Shown piece by piece: positions 18,247-27,689 of a stretch of 64,000 bases of DNA. The position numbers and the translations under genes were made by a program. The notes beneath the pieces are model-generated. The model saw only the letters and a list, made by a program, of their open reading frames with translations, was not told the DNA's origin and did no database searches. The DNA comes from QWHO01 sp039809865 (GTDB taxonomy: Bacteria > Vulcanimicrobiota > Xenobia > Xenobiales > QWHO01): positions 1-64,000 of the forward strand of contig JBDHVW010000023.1 of assembly GCA_039809865.1 (NCBI GenBank), read 5' to 3'. Numbering within the stretch: position 1 is the stretch's first letter; every line of letters starts with the position of its first letter.

Positions 18247-18756
18247 CTACTTCGTGTACGCCGGCAAGCTATAATACGGGCGGAAGAGCTTTTCTTCGAA
18301 CATGGAAGCGAAATCCACACCGTAGCGCGTCCAGCCCCAGAGGTGCCAGTCGCGGCCCATACCCCGGCACTGGAAACGATAGATGGTGTGCTCGTTCTCG
18401 CGCAGGAAGCCGGCCACCTCTTGCTTGGTCAGCTCCTGACCCGGAGCCTGGGCGCTGTAGCTGGCGTGAATCTGAGCCATGACCTCTTGCATCACTTTGC
18501 GGGTCACGATCTTGTCGGGCTGCCAGCCGGCATTGGGCGTGATCTCGACCAGCGTCAGCCTCTCGATAGCCGACTGGGGCGTGTAGACACGTTCCTCGTC
18601 ATTGGGGCCGGTGGAGTCGAGGTCATACAACTCGGTCGCCAGCATCAGCGCGAAGTCGGCCTGGGTGCACAGGTCCTTCTTGAGCTTGCCGGGCTGGGCC
18701 CAGGTGGGGGCGGACAGCAGGCCCGCTATCAACAGCGTGGTCACCAGGCGTTTCAT
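18247..18756 (-). CDS. small secreted orphan protein, 169 aa
   Basis: The ATG at 18756 has AGGAG 11 nt upstream. A classical signal peptide, MKRLVTTLLIAGLLSAPTWA, is followed by QPGKLKKD. The mature part is about 150 residues, with two cysteines (DLCTQADF and FQCRGMG) and a Trp/Tyr-rich C-terminus (DWHLWGWTRYGVDFAS). No family recognised. It sits downstream of the pilin-like operon on the same strand, separated by 221 bp, and has its own terminator, so it is probably expressed independently. Confidence 0.7.
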   Translation of the reverse strand: MKRLVTTLLIAGLLSAPTWAQPGKLKKDLCTQADFALMLATELYDLDSTGPNDEERVYTPQSAIERLTLVEITPNAGWQPDKIVTRKVMQEVMAQIHASYSAQAPGQELTKQEVAGFLRENEHTIYRFQCRGMGRDWHLWGWTRYGVDFASMFEEKLFRPYYSLPAYTK

Positions 18757-18977
18757 CGCGTACTTGACTCCTTTTCCATGGTACCCCGCTGTTCGCGGAA
18801 CAAGTTCAAGCTTCCTGGCGGGCCGAGCGTTCCCCCTCGAAAGTCGCTCCAATCTACCGTCGCGGCTGGTAGATCGATCACTTCCTTGAATCCCCCGGGC
18901 CCTGTATCCTGTGTCCAGAAGATTCGACTTGAAGCCCGACGGATGCCCCCCCCGACCGTCGGGCTTCTCTCTTTCTC

Positions 18978-20918
18978 TCAGAGACTCCAACTGGCGCTGA
19001 GCATTCCGCCGGGAACCAGGTCGAGAGGGCGCAGGTTCGTTCCGGCCGCGTCGCACACGTGGAGCTGGCCATTGTGGTCGAGCACGATCTGCGTGCCATC
19101 CGGGCTCCAGGTCGGCTGGCCGATGTCGTCGCCAAAGGAAACCGGCAGGTTGGTGGCCGGACCCAGCAACCCCGGGCTGTAAGCCGCCGTGGCGATGGTT
19201 ACGCCGGTGGCGTTCAGAAACAACACCCGGTCGCCAGCCGAGTTCAGGCGCGGGGCGTCGGCCTCGATTCCGAACGACTGGACCGCGCTCGTGTCCACAT
19301 TGGTCTCGGTCAACTCCCAGCGGAAGGTCACGCCTCCCGTATCCACGGGATGGGAGGCGAGAAAGCGCCGGTCGGAGCTGCTGGGCACCCAGTTGGCCTG
19401 CATGCTGCGGGACGGATTCAACCCATCCACCACCGGGTCGGGGCAATAGTTGGAGTAGGACAGGAGGCCCACCTGAACGGGCGCCGCCCCGGTGAGGCGC
19501 GTCACCCAGTACTCGAGCTGGCGCGGCGTCTGGTTGAAGGTCGTGTAAACGACCTGCGTGCCGTCGGGCGTCCAGGAGGCTCCCACGATGGGCCCGGTGG
19601 CCACCGTCATGGGATGGCGGCCGTCGGCGTCCACGACGATCACGTCGGTTCCGCCCGGGCGAACGCTCAGAAAGGCCAGTTTGCTACCGTCCGGTGAAAA
19701 TTCCGGATTGCACACCGAGGTGTAGCGACGCCGCGTGAGGCTGGTCCGATCGCTGCCGTCGGCATTGATCAGCTCGATCTCGGTGCCGTTGGCCCCCTGG
19801 AACGCGATGCGGCCGCGCGGAACCACGAGCACGCGCCCCCCCGCGCCGATGGTGGCCGGAACCGAGCCGCCGCGCTCGTCCACCACCCGGCAGGTGAGCG
19901 TGAAGATCTTTCCCTCGGATCCGGGTGGAGGAACCCATTCCCAGCGGCTGAGCCAGTTCCCGGCGGACTCGTCCCACACCATCCGCTGCGAGCCGGGATG
20001 CGAATAGGCGCCACCTGGCTCCCCGGGCGGGCCCTGAACGCTCCAGAGGCAGGCCAGGCGGTCTCCGTCCCTGTCGCTGGCGCGCACCACCAGGCTGAGG
20101 TGGCCGCCCGCCCCGACCGTGGCATCCACGCCTCCCGGCAGTCCACTGACGATTGGCCTGGGCTCCACCTTCACGGGGCCGACCAGGGTCGGGTTCGCGT
20201 TGGCTCCCGCCAGGCTCAGCGAGGGGGGCGCCCCGGGCGGCGTGACGAGAGGACGGGTCACGAGCTCCACCGGGCCTTGCGGGAGCAAACCGGAGCCCGT
20301 GCTGACCTTTCCCTCGGGAGACACGCTCAGCGTGACCGGGGCCTGCACGCGCGTCAAGAGATGGGAGGGACGCCCCAGCGCGCTGCCCGCGCCAGCCTCG
20401 AGGGACGCACAGACCACCAGTCGAAAGGCCCCATCTACCAGCGGCTGCGTGGACAGGGCCGAGCCGTTGGGCAAGAAGACGATGACCGCGTCGCTCGCCT
20501 GGGGGCGGTTCCAGGCGGTCACGTCCAGCCCGGAGCCGGCGCAGTCGCGCTGGGTGTCCAGCCACTCCTCGGTGGTCCCGCCCGGCCAGTAACCCGCGAA
20601 CAGGTAAGCGTTCGGGAACTCGCTGGCGAAGCTCCAGCGCTCCACGAAACGAGCCTGACCAAAACCACGGACCTTGTAGCAGCCCGTCGCGTGCCCCAGG
20701 GCTCCATTCTGGCTGGGGAAGGCGATCCCCACGGGCTCGCCCAGCCGCATCGCTTGCTCGCGGGCGGCGCTGAGGCGCCCCGCCAGGGCTTCGGACAGAC
20801 CTTGCGTGTCGGCCTGGGAGCGCTGGTGTTGCGACGCCTGCAGCCCGAGGACTACCAGCGCGGCCAGGATGGCCACCACCAGCATGGTCTCGAGCAGCGA
20901 GGCTCCGCGACGTCTCAC
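18978..20918 (-). CDS. prepilin-like protein fused to TolB-type beta-propeller
   Basis: 646 residues from a GTG overlapping the previous stop (GTGA). The N-terminus RRRG / ASLLETMLVVAILAALV is a type IV prepilin signal (G before the cut, Glu at +5) with the usual hydrophobic helix, followed by a GspH/FimT-like segment to about residue 190. Residues of about 200-390 are Pro/Gly-rich with Ig-like pieces (VVRASDRDGDRLACLWSV). Residues of about 390-646 contain PD40/TolB-like blades, each with a SPDGS/TPDGT motif: NPEFSPDGSKLAFLS, ASWTPDGTQVVYTT and PTWSPDGTQIVLDH. This is the last gene of a four-gene minor-pilin operon. A pilus-tip or surface-bound role is inferred. Confidence 0.8.
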   Translation of the reverse strand: MRRRGASLLETMLVVAILAALVVLGLQASQHQRSQADTQGLSEALAGRLSAAREQAMRLGEPVGIAFPSQNGALGHATGCYKVRGFGQARFVERWSFASEFPNAYLFAGYWPGGTTEEWLDTQRDCAGSGLDVTAWNRPQASDAVIVFLPNGSALSTQPLVDGAFRLVVCASLEAGAGSALGRPSHLLTRVQAPVTLSVSPEGKVSTGSGLLPQGPVELVTRPLVTPPGAPPSLSLAGANANPTLVGPVKVEPRPIVSGLPGGVDATVGAGGHLSLVVRASDRDGDRLACLWSVQGPPGEPGGAYSHPGSQRMVWDESAGNWLSRWEWVPPPGSEGKIFTLTCRVVDERGGSVPATIGAGGRVLVVPRGRIAFQGANGTEIELINADGSDRTSLTRRRYTSVCNPEFSPDGSKLAFLSVRPGGTDVIVVDADGRHPMTVATGPIVGASWTPDGTQVVYTTFNQTPRQLEYWVTRLTGAAPVQVGLLSYSNYCPDPVVDGLNPSRSMQANWVPSSSDRRFLASHPVDTGGVTFRWELTETNVDTSAVQSFGIEADAPRLNSAGDRVLFLNATGVTIATAAYSPGLLGPATNLPVSFGDDIGQPTWSPDGTQIVLDHNGQLHVCDAAGTNLRPLDLVPGGMLSASWSL

Positions 20919-21379
20919 CAGGTGCCCCCATCCTGGAAATGCACGAGTTGGAAGAGCGTGGGGCGCGCCGGGGAGAGGTCGAGGTCGGCGCTCAGTTGCA
21001 CGCGCGCGGTGGGCTGATCGAGCGAGCCCAGCAGGCCCACCGAGGTGATTCGCATGAGGTCGTGGCTGTCACGCCAGCTCGCATCGAGCTGCACCTGGTA
21101 GAAGCCGAGCGGGCTGCCGTCCAACTCGGGGAGCTCCTCGCTGTAGCAGAACCGGGGCTGTCCGGCGGCCAGGGTAGGCGGGAAATCGGGATCGAGCGCG
21201 AGCTTGAGCCGTGCGTCCTCGAGGCCCGCCCAGGCCAGGGCTCGGGCCCGCTCGCCGGCCGTCAGGTCGGAGGCTCCGCGATAGCACTCCTTGCTCTGCT
21301 CGAACAGCCCCATCGCCAGCGAGAAGATGCAGACCGACATCAACAAAGTCACGATCAGCGCCGAGCCGCGTCGCGTCAC
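20915..21379 (-). CDS. PilX/GspK-like minor pilin
   Basis: 154 residues from a GTG that overlaps the upstream stop by 4 nt; the stop likewise overlaps the next GTG. It begins MTRRGSALIVTLLMSVCIFSLAMGLF and continues with EQSKECYRGASDLTAGERARALAWAGLEDARLKL, the layout of PilX/GspK-type proteins (a GSALIV-type prepilin helix, then a helix rich in A-x-x-A-G-x-E-x-A). These often lack Glu+5, as here. The body is only about 100 residues, far shorter than GspK, so it fits a minor type IV pilin better. Confidence 0.65.
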   Translation of the reverse strand: MTRRGSALIVTLLMSVCIFSLAMGLFEQSKECYRGASDLTAGERARALAWAGLEDARLKLALDPDFPPTLAAGQPRFCYSEELPELDGSPLGFYQVQLDASWRDSHDLMRITSVGLLGSLDQPTARVQLSADLDLSPARPTLFQLVHFQDGGTW

Positions 21380-21870
21380 GGGCGGGCCACCTCGGCCTGC
21401 AGCGTGACCACGCCGGCCCCTTCCTGCACCGAAAGGCGCACTTGCATGAGGCCCGGCTCCAGCCAGGCGGCCGAGAGCCCGACCGACTCGGCCACCACCG
21501 AGCGACGCCCCTCGATCTCGCGCACCAGGTTGCGGTCCGGATCCACGTAGAATCGCACGTTGTCCAGCGCCACGGCCGAAGGGTCGAAGCCCGTCCCGGA
21601 GGCCGGCAACCATTCCTGATTGGGCCGAGGGCGCAGCAGCTCGATCCGGCTGGCCGGAGCGCCCGTGGGCTCGAGGATCTGGTGAGCCTCCTGCAGCTCG
21701 AGACACAGCTGCGAGAGAGCGCGAGTCGATTCCAGGCGGCGATCCTGGCGCGAGTTGAACCGGAGAAACTCGGAGTAGCTCGCCAGCAGATTGGCGAGCA
21801 GGGCCATGACCAGCCCGAACAGCAGCATCGTAACGAGCGCCTCGGGGATCGTGAAGGCTCTACGGCCCAA
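21376..21870 (-). CDS. PilW/GspJ-like minor pilin
   Basis: About 164 residues from a TTG. An alternative TTG at 21906 would overlap the upstream gene by 47 nt; the one at 21870 has GGTGG about 6 nt upstream and gives the short leader MGRRA expected of a prepilin. The mature part FTIPEALVTMLLFGLVMALLANLLA has Glu at +5, with Ala instead of Gly at -1. The remainder is a small beta-rich domain, consistent with PilW/GspJ. Second gene of the operon; it overlaps both neighbours. Confidence 0.65.
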   Translation of the reverse strand: MGRRAFTIPEALVTMLLFGLVMALLANLLASYSEFLRFNSRQDRRLESTRALSQLCLELQEAHQILEPTGAPASRIELLRPRPNQEWLPASGTGFDPSAVALDNVRFYVDPDRNLVREIEGRRSVVAESVGLSAAWLEPGLMQVRLSVQEGAGVVTLQAEVARP

Positions 21871-22645
21871 GATCCACCACCGTCGTGCCAGAGAAGGTCC
21901 GGCCAAAGTAGCTGGTGCTGGCCATCAGGCGTACCTGCCCGGGCCACACCTGCCAGCCACCGGTGCGCAGCACCTTGAGCGCATTCTTGACGCGGACCTG
22001 GCGCCCGTCGCGGCTGATAGGCGGCAACAGGGTCGCGTTGCCGGTCATGGGCACGACCGACCAGAAGAACATCGCGTCCACGGGCGCGCCGCCGGGCAGC
22101 AGCGCCGTGGCCCGGTAGTCGGCTTCCTGCTGTCCGCTCAGGGGGTTGGGCCCGCTCACCCGGTCGAGTCGGATGGTGAGGTCGTCGGCCGGGTCCAGAC
22201 GGTTGGGCTCACTGATGAGCGTGGTCAGGCGCACCCGGTCGCGCGGACCGTTCGCGCTCCAGGCCACTTCGACGGCGACCGGAAAGGCGGAGGCGGGGAA
22301 GCGCCGGGGATCCCCGGACGGGACTTCCAGGGAGGAAGCCGGGGAGAGAAGCTCGCGGGCGGGGCCGCGCTCGGTGAGGACGGTGAATCCAGGATGGTCA
22401 GGCCGTGTTTTGGAGCCTATCTTCGTCGACCAATCCGAGCTAAAATTCGTGGAATTACGTGCCCAGAGCCGTAATTGGTCGAGCTCGGACCGCGCCAGTA
22501 AAGTCGCCTCCATCTGCCTTTGGGACCATCGGCGATAACCCAGAGCACGATGGAAAGTGCCGACGAACATCAGCACAACGGCGGTCAAAAGGAAGATGGC
22601 CAGCACAACTTCAGAAAGCGACATCCCCCGCCATCGCCGCAGCAT
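21860..22645 (-). CDS. PilV/GspI-like minor pilin, 261 aa
   Basis: First gene of the minus-strand operon, starting MLRRWRG / MSLSEVVLAIFLLTAVVLMFVG. This is a prepilin peptidase site after Gly with Glu at +5 and a hydrophobic helix, followed by a globular beta-rich domain of about 220 residues. Order and overlaps with the next three genes (PilW-, PilX- and GspH-like) reproduce the minor-pilin order of type IV pilus and type II secretion operons. It is longer than typical PilV. It is divergent from glutamate dehydrogenase, with 313 bp between them. Confidence 0.7.
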   Translation of the reverse strand: MLRRWRGMSLSEVVLAIFLLTAVVLMFVGTFHRALGYRRWSQRQMEATLLARSELDQLRLWARNSTNFSSDWSTKIGSKTRPDHPGFTVLTERGPARELLSPASSLEVPSGDPRRFPASAFPVAVEVAWSANGPRDRVRLTTLISEPNRLDPADDLTIRLDRVSGPNPLSGQQEADYRATALLPGGAPVDAMFFWSVVPMTGNATLLPPISRDGRQVRVKNALKVLRTGGWQVWPGQVRLMASTSYFGRTFSGTTVVDLGP

Positions 22646-22958
22646 TGCTTCAGGTTAGCAGGCGGAATACCGAAAATCAAGCTGTTTATGGCATTGAATA
22701 TCTCGCTTGGCCCCTGGTGGTAATCGACCCGGAAACCCCACCGGGTACAGTCAGAATCGAGGCGCCGACTCACGCATAGCTCGTCCTGGCGGTTTTCCGA
22801 AATCCCGATTGAGGGCAGCTCAAGCAAGAAATCACACAATTCGAACAGGGTTTCGAAATTGCTCGAGAAAGGCTTTTCCACGGCCCTCGGTGGACATGAA
22901 GGCCCCCGAAAGGGAGCGGACGAAGGAACTTCCACTTTCTCCCGGAGGACTACGTCTC
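22646..22958. other. divergent intergenic region with paired TTCGAA sites
   Basis: 313 bp between the pilin operon and glutamate dehydrogenase, with no supported gene. The left part (22665-22715) is relatively AT-rich and should contain the pilin promoter. About 100 bp before the dehydrogenase start there are two TTCGAA palindromes (22840-22845 and 22852-22857) within a larger imperfect inverted repeat, CAATTCGAA...TTTCGAAATTG. This is a candidate operator. Confidence 0.4.
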
Positions 22959-25900
22959 ATGGCGGCCAGCCTTGCCGATCTTCAGACCTATATCAGCGAG
23001 CAGGTGAGCGGAGAGGAAGCTGCGTTCGTGCGCGGCTTCAGTGAAGTGCTGTTCGATAAAGCTTATCCGGAGTTCTTGGAGCGGTTCCAGCCCGACGGAC
23101 TTCTCGCGGTCACCATGGGAGCGCTGAAGTGGATCGAGCAGGGTCCGCCCGAGCAGATCAAGGTGCGCGTCTACAAGCCGGAGGCTGCTCAGCACGGCTG
23201 GACGTGGCCCGGCAGCGCGATGGAGATCCACCTGGGCGACCGGCCCTTCCTGGTCGACAGCGTCCGCGCCGAGATCCGCCGGCACGGCTACGAAGTCGCC
23301 CACAATCTGCATCCCATCCTGCAGATTCACCGGGACGCCGACAGCAAGATCGTGCGCGCCGGCGGCAAAGGCAAGCCGAACCAGGAGTCTTATCAGCTCT
23401 TCTTGCTCGACGAGGCGCTCGAGCCGGCCCGGGCGGCCGAGCTGACCGAAGCGGTGACCCGTGTTCTGCAGGATGTCGTTCTGGCCACCGACGACTACCC
23501 CAGGATGCGCGAGAAGGCCAACGCCATGGGCGAGTACCTCGAGCAGCAGCGCGCCGGGGTGCCCGAGGCGCGGGCCAACGAGCTGGCCGAGTACGCGCAG
23601 TTCCTGAAGTGGCTGGGGGAGGGCAATTTCGTCTTCCTCGGCTACCGCGAATACTCCATCGAGGACGCCAAGCTGAGCATGGATGAGGGCTCCAGCCTCG
23701 GCATCCTGCGCGGCACCGTGAAGACTTCCAACTACCGCGATCCGGTGCCGCTGGCCAAGCTGCCCGAGAACCTGCGCCAGCGCATCACCAGCGGTCCCCT
23801 GGTGGTGGTCACCAAGTCGAACGCCGAGTCGACCGTCCATCGCCCTGTGCGCATGGACTACGTCGGGGTCAAGAAGCTCGAGAACGGCCAGGCGGCCGGC
23901 GAGCTGCGCCTGCTGGGACTGTTTACCAGCACGGCCCTGGCCACGCCCTGTAAAGACATTCCCATCCTACGTCTCAAGCTCGCCATCGTGCTGGAGCTGG
24001 ACGGCAGCCCCGAAGGCTCGCACGACTTCAAGCAGATCGTGACCACGTTCAATTCCCTGCCGCGCGAGGAGCTCTTCTGGGGCGAGCCGGAGCAGATTCT
24101 GGCCGAGATCCGCACCATCATGCAGCTCGAGTCCGAGAATCGCGTGCGCCTCACCCTGCGCCGCGATCCGCTGGCCCGAGGCGTGCTGGTGATGGTGGTC
24201 ATGCCCCGCGAGCGCTTCAACGGCGAGGTTCGTCTCAAGATTCAGGAGCTGCTGCACGAGCGCTTCAAGGCCGAGCACGTGGACTACCAGCTCTCCATCG
24301 GCGAGGACATGTCCCAGGTCCGCTTCCACTTCTTCTTGACGACCGAGTTCGGGGTCGAGGACACCGACCTCAAGTCGCTGGAAGCCGACGTGGCAGCCCT
24401 GACCCGCACCTGGGACGACCTGTTGGAGGAGGCCCTGCGGGCCCGATTCGGGGAGAGCAAAGGGCAGCTGCTGGCCGATTGCTATCGGGGCGCCTTCAAC
24501 GACGCGTACAAAGCCTGCAATAGCCCCGCCTGGGCCGCCGAAGACGTGGGCCGCATGGAGGAGTTCGACGGGCGTGATTACCTGGTGGGCGTGCACTCCG
24601 ACGCCGACGTCACCTGGCTCAAGATCTACCATCGGCGCCACAACCTGACCCTGTCCGACACCATGCCTTTCCTCGAGAACCTCTCGCTGGTCGTGCTCGA
24701 GCAGCTCTCCTTCGGGGTGAAGTGCAAGGACAAGTCGCCCTGCGGCGTCGACGTCTACCGCGTGCTCAATCGCGCCCGTCAGCCGCTGCCCGAGAAGGTC
24801 CACGCGCCCCTGTGCGAGGCCCTGGTGGCCCTGCTCGACGGCCGGGCGGTGGACGACCGTCTCAATGGCCTGGTCCTGGCCGCCAGCCTGGATATCCGGC
24901 AGGTGTCGCTGCTGCGGGTCTACCAGCTCTACCTGGGGCAGATCCAGTCGATCAGCCGGCGCTTCATCAACGACACCATGCTCAAGCATCCCAACTGCGC
25001 CCGGCTGCTCTACGACCTGTTCGAGGCCCGCTTCCAGCCCGGGCTGGCCAACCGCGAGCAGGCGGCGGAGGCGGTCAAAGAACGCTTCATGTCAGCGCTG
25101 AACGACGTCACCAGCCTGGTCGAGGACCAGACGCTGCGCGCCCTTTCCAACCTGATCGACGCCACGCTGCGAGCCAGCTTTTACCTCGGCCACGATCGCA
25201 TCAGCTTGAAGATCAGCAGCCACCTCGTCTCCTCCATGCCGGAGCCGCGTCCGCTCTACGAGATCGTGATGGCCGGCCCGGGCGTCGAGGGCATTCACCT
25301 GCGCGGCGGCAAGGTCGCCCGCGGCGGACTGCGCTGGAGCGACCGCCCCGACTTCCGCACCGAGGTGCTGGGCCTGATGAAGACCCAGATGACCAAGAAC
25401 GCGGTCATCGTGCCGGTCGGCTCGAAAGGCGGCTTCCTCCTCAAGGACCCGCCCACCGATCGCGCCGAGCTGGCCGTCTACGTCTCCGAGCGCTACAAGA
25501 CGTTCATCCGCTCCCTGCTCGACCTGACCGACAACATCGTGGACGGGAAGGTCGTCCAGAACCGGGATCTGGTCATCTATGACGAGCCCGATCCCTACCT
25601 GGTCGTGGCTGCCGATAAAGGCACGGCGACGTTCAGCGACACCGCCAACGGCGTGGCCCACGAGTTCGGCTTCTGGCTGGGGGACGCGTTCGCGTCGGGC
25701 GGCTCGTATGGTTACGACCACAAGAAGGAAGGCATCACCGCCCGGGGCGCCTGGGAGTGCGTGAAGCGCCATTTCCGCGAGCTCGGGATCGACCTTTTCA
25801 AGCCCTTCACGGTGGCCGGCATCGGCGACCTGTCGGGCGACGTGTTCGGCAACGGCCTGATCTACTCCGACCAGATCAAGATGCTGGCGGCCTTCAACCA

Positions 25901-27689
25901 CCTGCACATCTTCCTGGACCCCGATCCGGATCCGGCCAAGAGCTACGCCGAGCGCAATCGCATGTTCCGGCTGCCGCGCTCGACCTGGGACGACTATGAC
26001 AAGTCGCTCATCAGTGCGGGCGGCGGCGTGCATCCCCGCCACGCCAAGAGCATCAAGCTCACTCCCGAGGTGAAGAAGGCCCTGCGGATCGAGGCCGACG
26101 CCCTCAGCGGCGACGATCTCGTCAAGGCAATCTTGCGCTCCCCGGTGGACCTGCTCTGGAACGGCGGCATCGGCACCTACGTGAAGGCCACTTCGGAGCG
26201 CAACGCCGAGGTGGGCGACTCCAACAACGACCAGGTGCGCATCGACGCCCACGAGCTGCAGTGCCGCGTCATCGGCGAAGGCGGCAACAACGGCCTCACC
26301 CAACTGGCCCGCATCGAATACGCGCGGCTGGGCGGGCGCATCAATACCGACGCCATCGATAACTCGGCCGGCGTGGACATGTCCGACCACGAGGTCAACA
26401 TCAAGATCCTGTTCCAGCCTTTGCTGCAGAGCGGCAAGCTTACGCTCGAGGAGCGCAACACCATCCTGGGCGAGATGACCGACGAGGTCAACAAGCTGGT
26501 GCTCTACGACAATTTCCGCCAGTCGATGGCGATCAGTATGGCGGAACGACGGTCCAAAGAGGACATCGGGCTGTTCAGCACCCTGATCGACTACCTCGAA
26601 TGGCGCGGCCCCCTCAAGCGCGAGGTGGAGTTCCTGCCCGACCAGAAGGCTATTCTGGAGCGCCAGCGCAACGGCGAGGGCCTCACCCGGCCGGAGCTGG
26701 CCATCGTGCTGGCCTACAGCAAGATGGGCCTGTATCGGCGCCTGCTGGACACCGACTTCCCCGAGGAGCCGCACTTCCAGCACTACCTCACCAACTACTT
26801 CCCTACGCTGATGCAGCAGCGTTTCCCCGAGGAGATCAAATCGCACCAGCTGCGGCGCGAGATCATCGCCACCCAGTTCACCAACAAGGTGGTGGACATT
26901 CTGGGCATCACGTTCGTGCACCGCACCATCCGGAACACCGGGGCCACGCCCGTGGCGGTGGTGCGCTCGGCGCTGATGGCGCTGGAGATCCTCAACTTCG
27001 ACTCCCTGCTCGAGGACATCTTCGCGCTGGACAACAAGGTGGCCGCCGCGGCCCAGTACGACGCGCTCTGGAGCGCGCTGGAGACGGTGGAGAGCGTGGT
27101 CAACCAGATGCTGCTCATCCACGGCGTCACCGGCTCTGTCAGCGGGTTCGTGCAGGCCTATCGCGATCCGCTGATGGACATCCGCAACCGTTTCCCCGAC
27201 CTCTTGCCGGCCAACGAGCAAGAGCTGTTCAACGCGCGTCGGCGCGAGTTCGAGACGCATGGTTTCCCGGCCGAGCTCGCGCGGCAGATCGCCACACTGG
27301 CTTACTTGCCCAGCGGCCTGGGCGTGGTGGACGCCAGCCGCAAGGCCCAGGTCGGCATCGAGAAGGCGGCCCAGCACTATTACGCGCTGGGTGACCGCCT
27401 GGCGCTCGGGTGGCTGCGCATCCGCCTGGCGCGGCTGGCCGGCACCGACAAATGGGAGACGATCGCGCTCGAGGGTCTCATCATGGACCTCCGCCAACTG
27501 CAGCTCCGGCTCTCGTTGGGCAGCTTGCGGCACGGCAGCTCGCCCCAGGCCTTCCTGGACAGCCTGGGCGAGCGGGTGCGCCGCTACGAGATGGCTCTGA
27601 CGGAGATCCGTGAGAGCCAGAAGCTCTCGCTTGCCTCCTGCGGCGTGCTGGCCCGGCAGCTCTCGCAAATGGCCCAGACCCTGGCATGA
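22959..27689 (+). CDS. large NAD-specific glutamate dehydrogenase (about 1,576 aa)
   Basis: A member of the ~180-kDa NAD-GDH class (gdhB-type in Pseudomonas), oxidatively deaminating glutamate to 2-oxoglutarate. The ATG at 22959 has GGAGG 10 nt upstream; the frame is open further but lacks a better site. The long N-terminal regulatory part (ACT-like and helical, 1 to about 690) precedes the catalytic domain. That domain has GGKVARGGLRWSDR, KNAVIVPVGSKGGFLLKDPP with the active lysine, GIGDLSGDVFGNG (dinucleotide fold), DLLWNGGIGTYVK and RVIGEGGNNGLTQLARI. Length matches the family (about 1,600). It heads an operon: the next ATG overlaps its stop. Confidence 0.93.
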   Translation: MAASLADLQTYISEQVSGEEAAFVRGFSEVLFDKAYPEFLERFQPDGLLAVTMGALKWIEQGPPEQIKVRVYKPEAAQHGWTWPGSAMEIHLGDRPFLVDSVRAEIRRHGYEVAHNLHPILQIHRDADSKIVRAGGKGKPNQESYQLFLLDEALEPARAAELTEAVTRVLQDVVLATDDYPRMREKANAMGEYLEQQRAGVPEARANELAEYAQFLKWLGEGNFVFLGYREYSIEDAKLSMDEGSSLGILRGTVKTSNYRDPVPLAKLPENLRQRITSGPLVVVTKSNAESTVHRPVRMDYVGVKKLENGQAAGELRLLGLFTSTALATPCKDIPILRLKLAIVLELDGSPEGSHDFKQIVTTFNSLPREELFWGEPEQILAEIRTIMQLESENRVRLTLRRDPLARGVLVMVVMPRERFNGEVRLKIQELLHERFKAEHVDYQLSIGEDMSQVRFHFFLTTEFGVEDTDLKSLEADVAALTRTWDDLLEEALRARFGESKGQLLADCYRGAFNDAYKACNSPAWAAEDVGRMEEFDGRDYLVGVHSDADVTWLKIYHRRHNLTLSDTMPFLENLSLVVLEQLSFGVKCKDKSPCGVDVYRVLNRARQPLPEKVHAPLCEALVALLDGRAVDDRLNGLVLAASLDIRQVSLLRVYQLYLGQIQSISRRFINDTMLKHPNCARLLYDLFEARFQPGLANREQAAEAVKERFMSALNDVTSLVEDQTLRALSNLIDATLRASFYLGHDRISLKISSHLVSSMPEPRPLYEIVMAGPGVEGIHLRGGKVARGGLRWSDRPDFRTEVLGLMKTQMTKNAVIVPVGSKGGFLLKDPPTDRAELAVYVSERYKTFIRSLLDLTDNIVDGKVVQNRDLVIYDEPDPYLVVAADKGTATFSDTANGVAHEFGFWLGDAFASGGSYGYDHKKEGITARGAWECVKRHFRELGIDLFKPFTVAGIGDLSGDVFGNGLIYSDQIKMLAAFNHLHIFLDPDPDPAKSYAERNRMFRLPRSTWDDYDKSLISAGGGVHPRHAKSIKLTPEVKKALRIEADALSGDDLVKAILRSPVDLLWNGGIGTYVKATSERNAEVGDSNNDQVRIDAHELQCRVIGEGGNNGLTQLARIEYARLGGRINTDAIDNSAGVDMSDHEVNIKILFQPLLQSGKLTLEERNTILGEMTDEVNKLVLYDNFRQSMAISMAERRSKEDIGLFSTLIDYLEWRGPLKREVEFLPDQKAILERQRNGEGLTRPELAIVLAYSKMGLYRRLLDTDFPEEPHFQHYLTNYFPTLMQQRFPEEIKSHQLRREIIATQFTNKVVDILGITFVHRTIRNTGATPVAVVRSALMALEILNFDSLLEDIFALDNKVAAAAQYDALWSALETVESVVNQMLLIHGVTGSVSGFVQAYRDPLMDIRNRFPDLLPANEQELFNARRREFETHGFPAELARQIATLAYLPSGLGVVDASRKAQVGIEKAAQHYYALGDRLALGWLRIRLARLAGTDKWETIALEGLIMDLRQLQLRLSLGSLRHGSSPQAFLDSLGERVRRYEMALTEIRESQKLSLASCGVLARQLSQMAQTLA

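Noticed and set aside
25092..27668. 858-codon open frame on the minus strand inside glutamate dehydrogenase
   Set aside because: Shadow frame; His/Gly/Val-rich without any domain, while the plus strand carries conserved catalytic motifs throughout.
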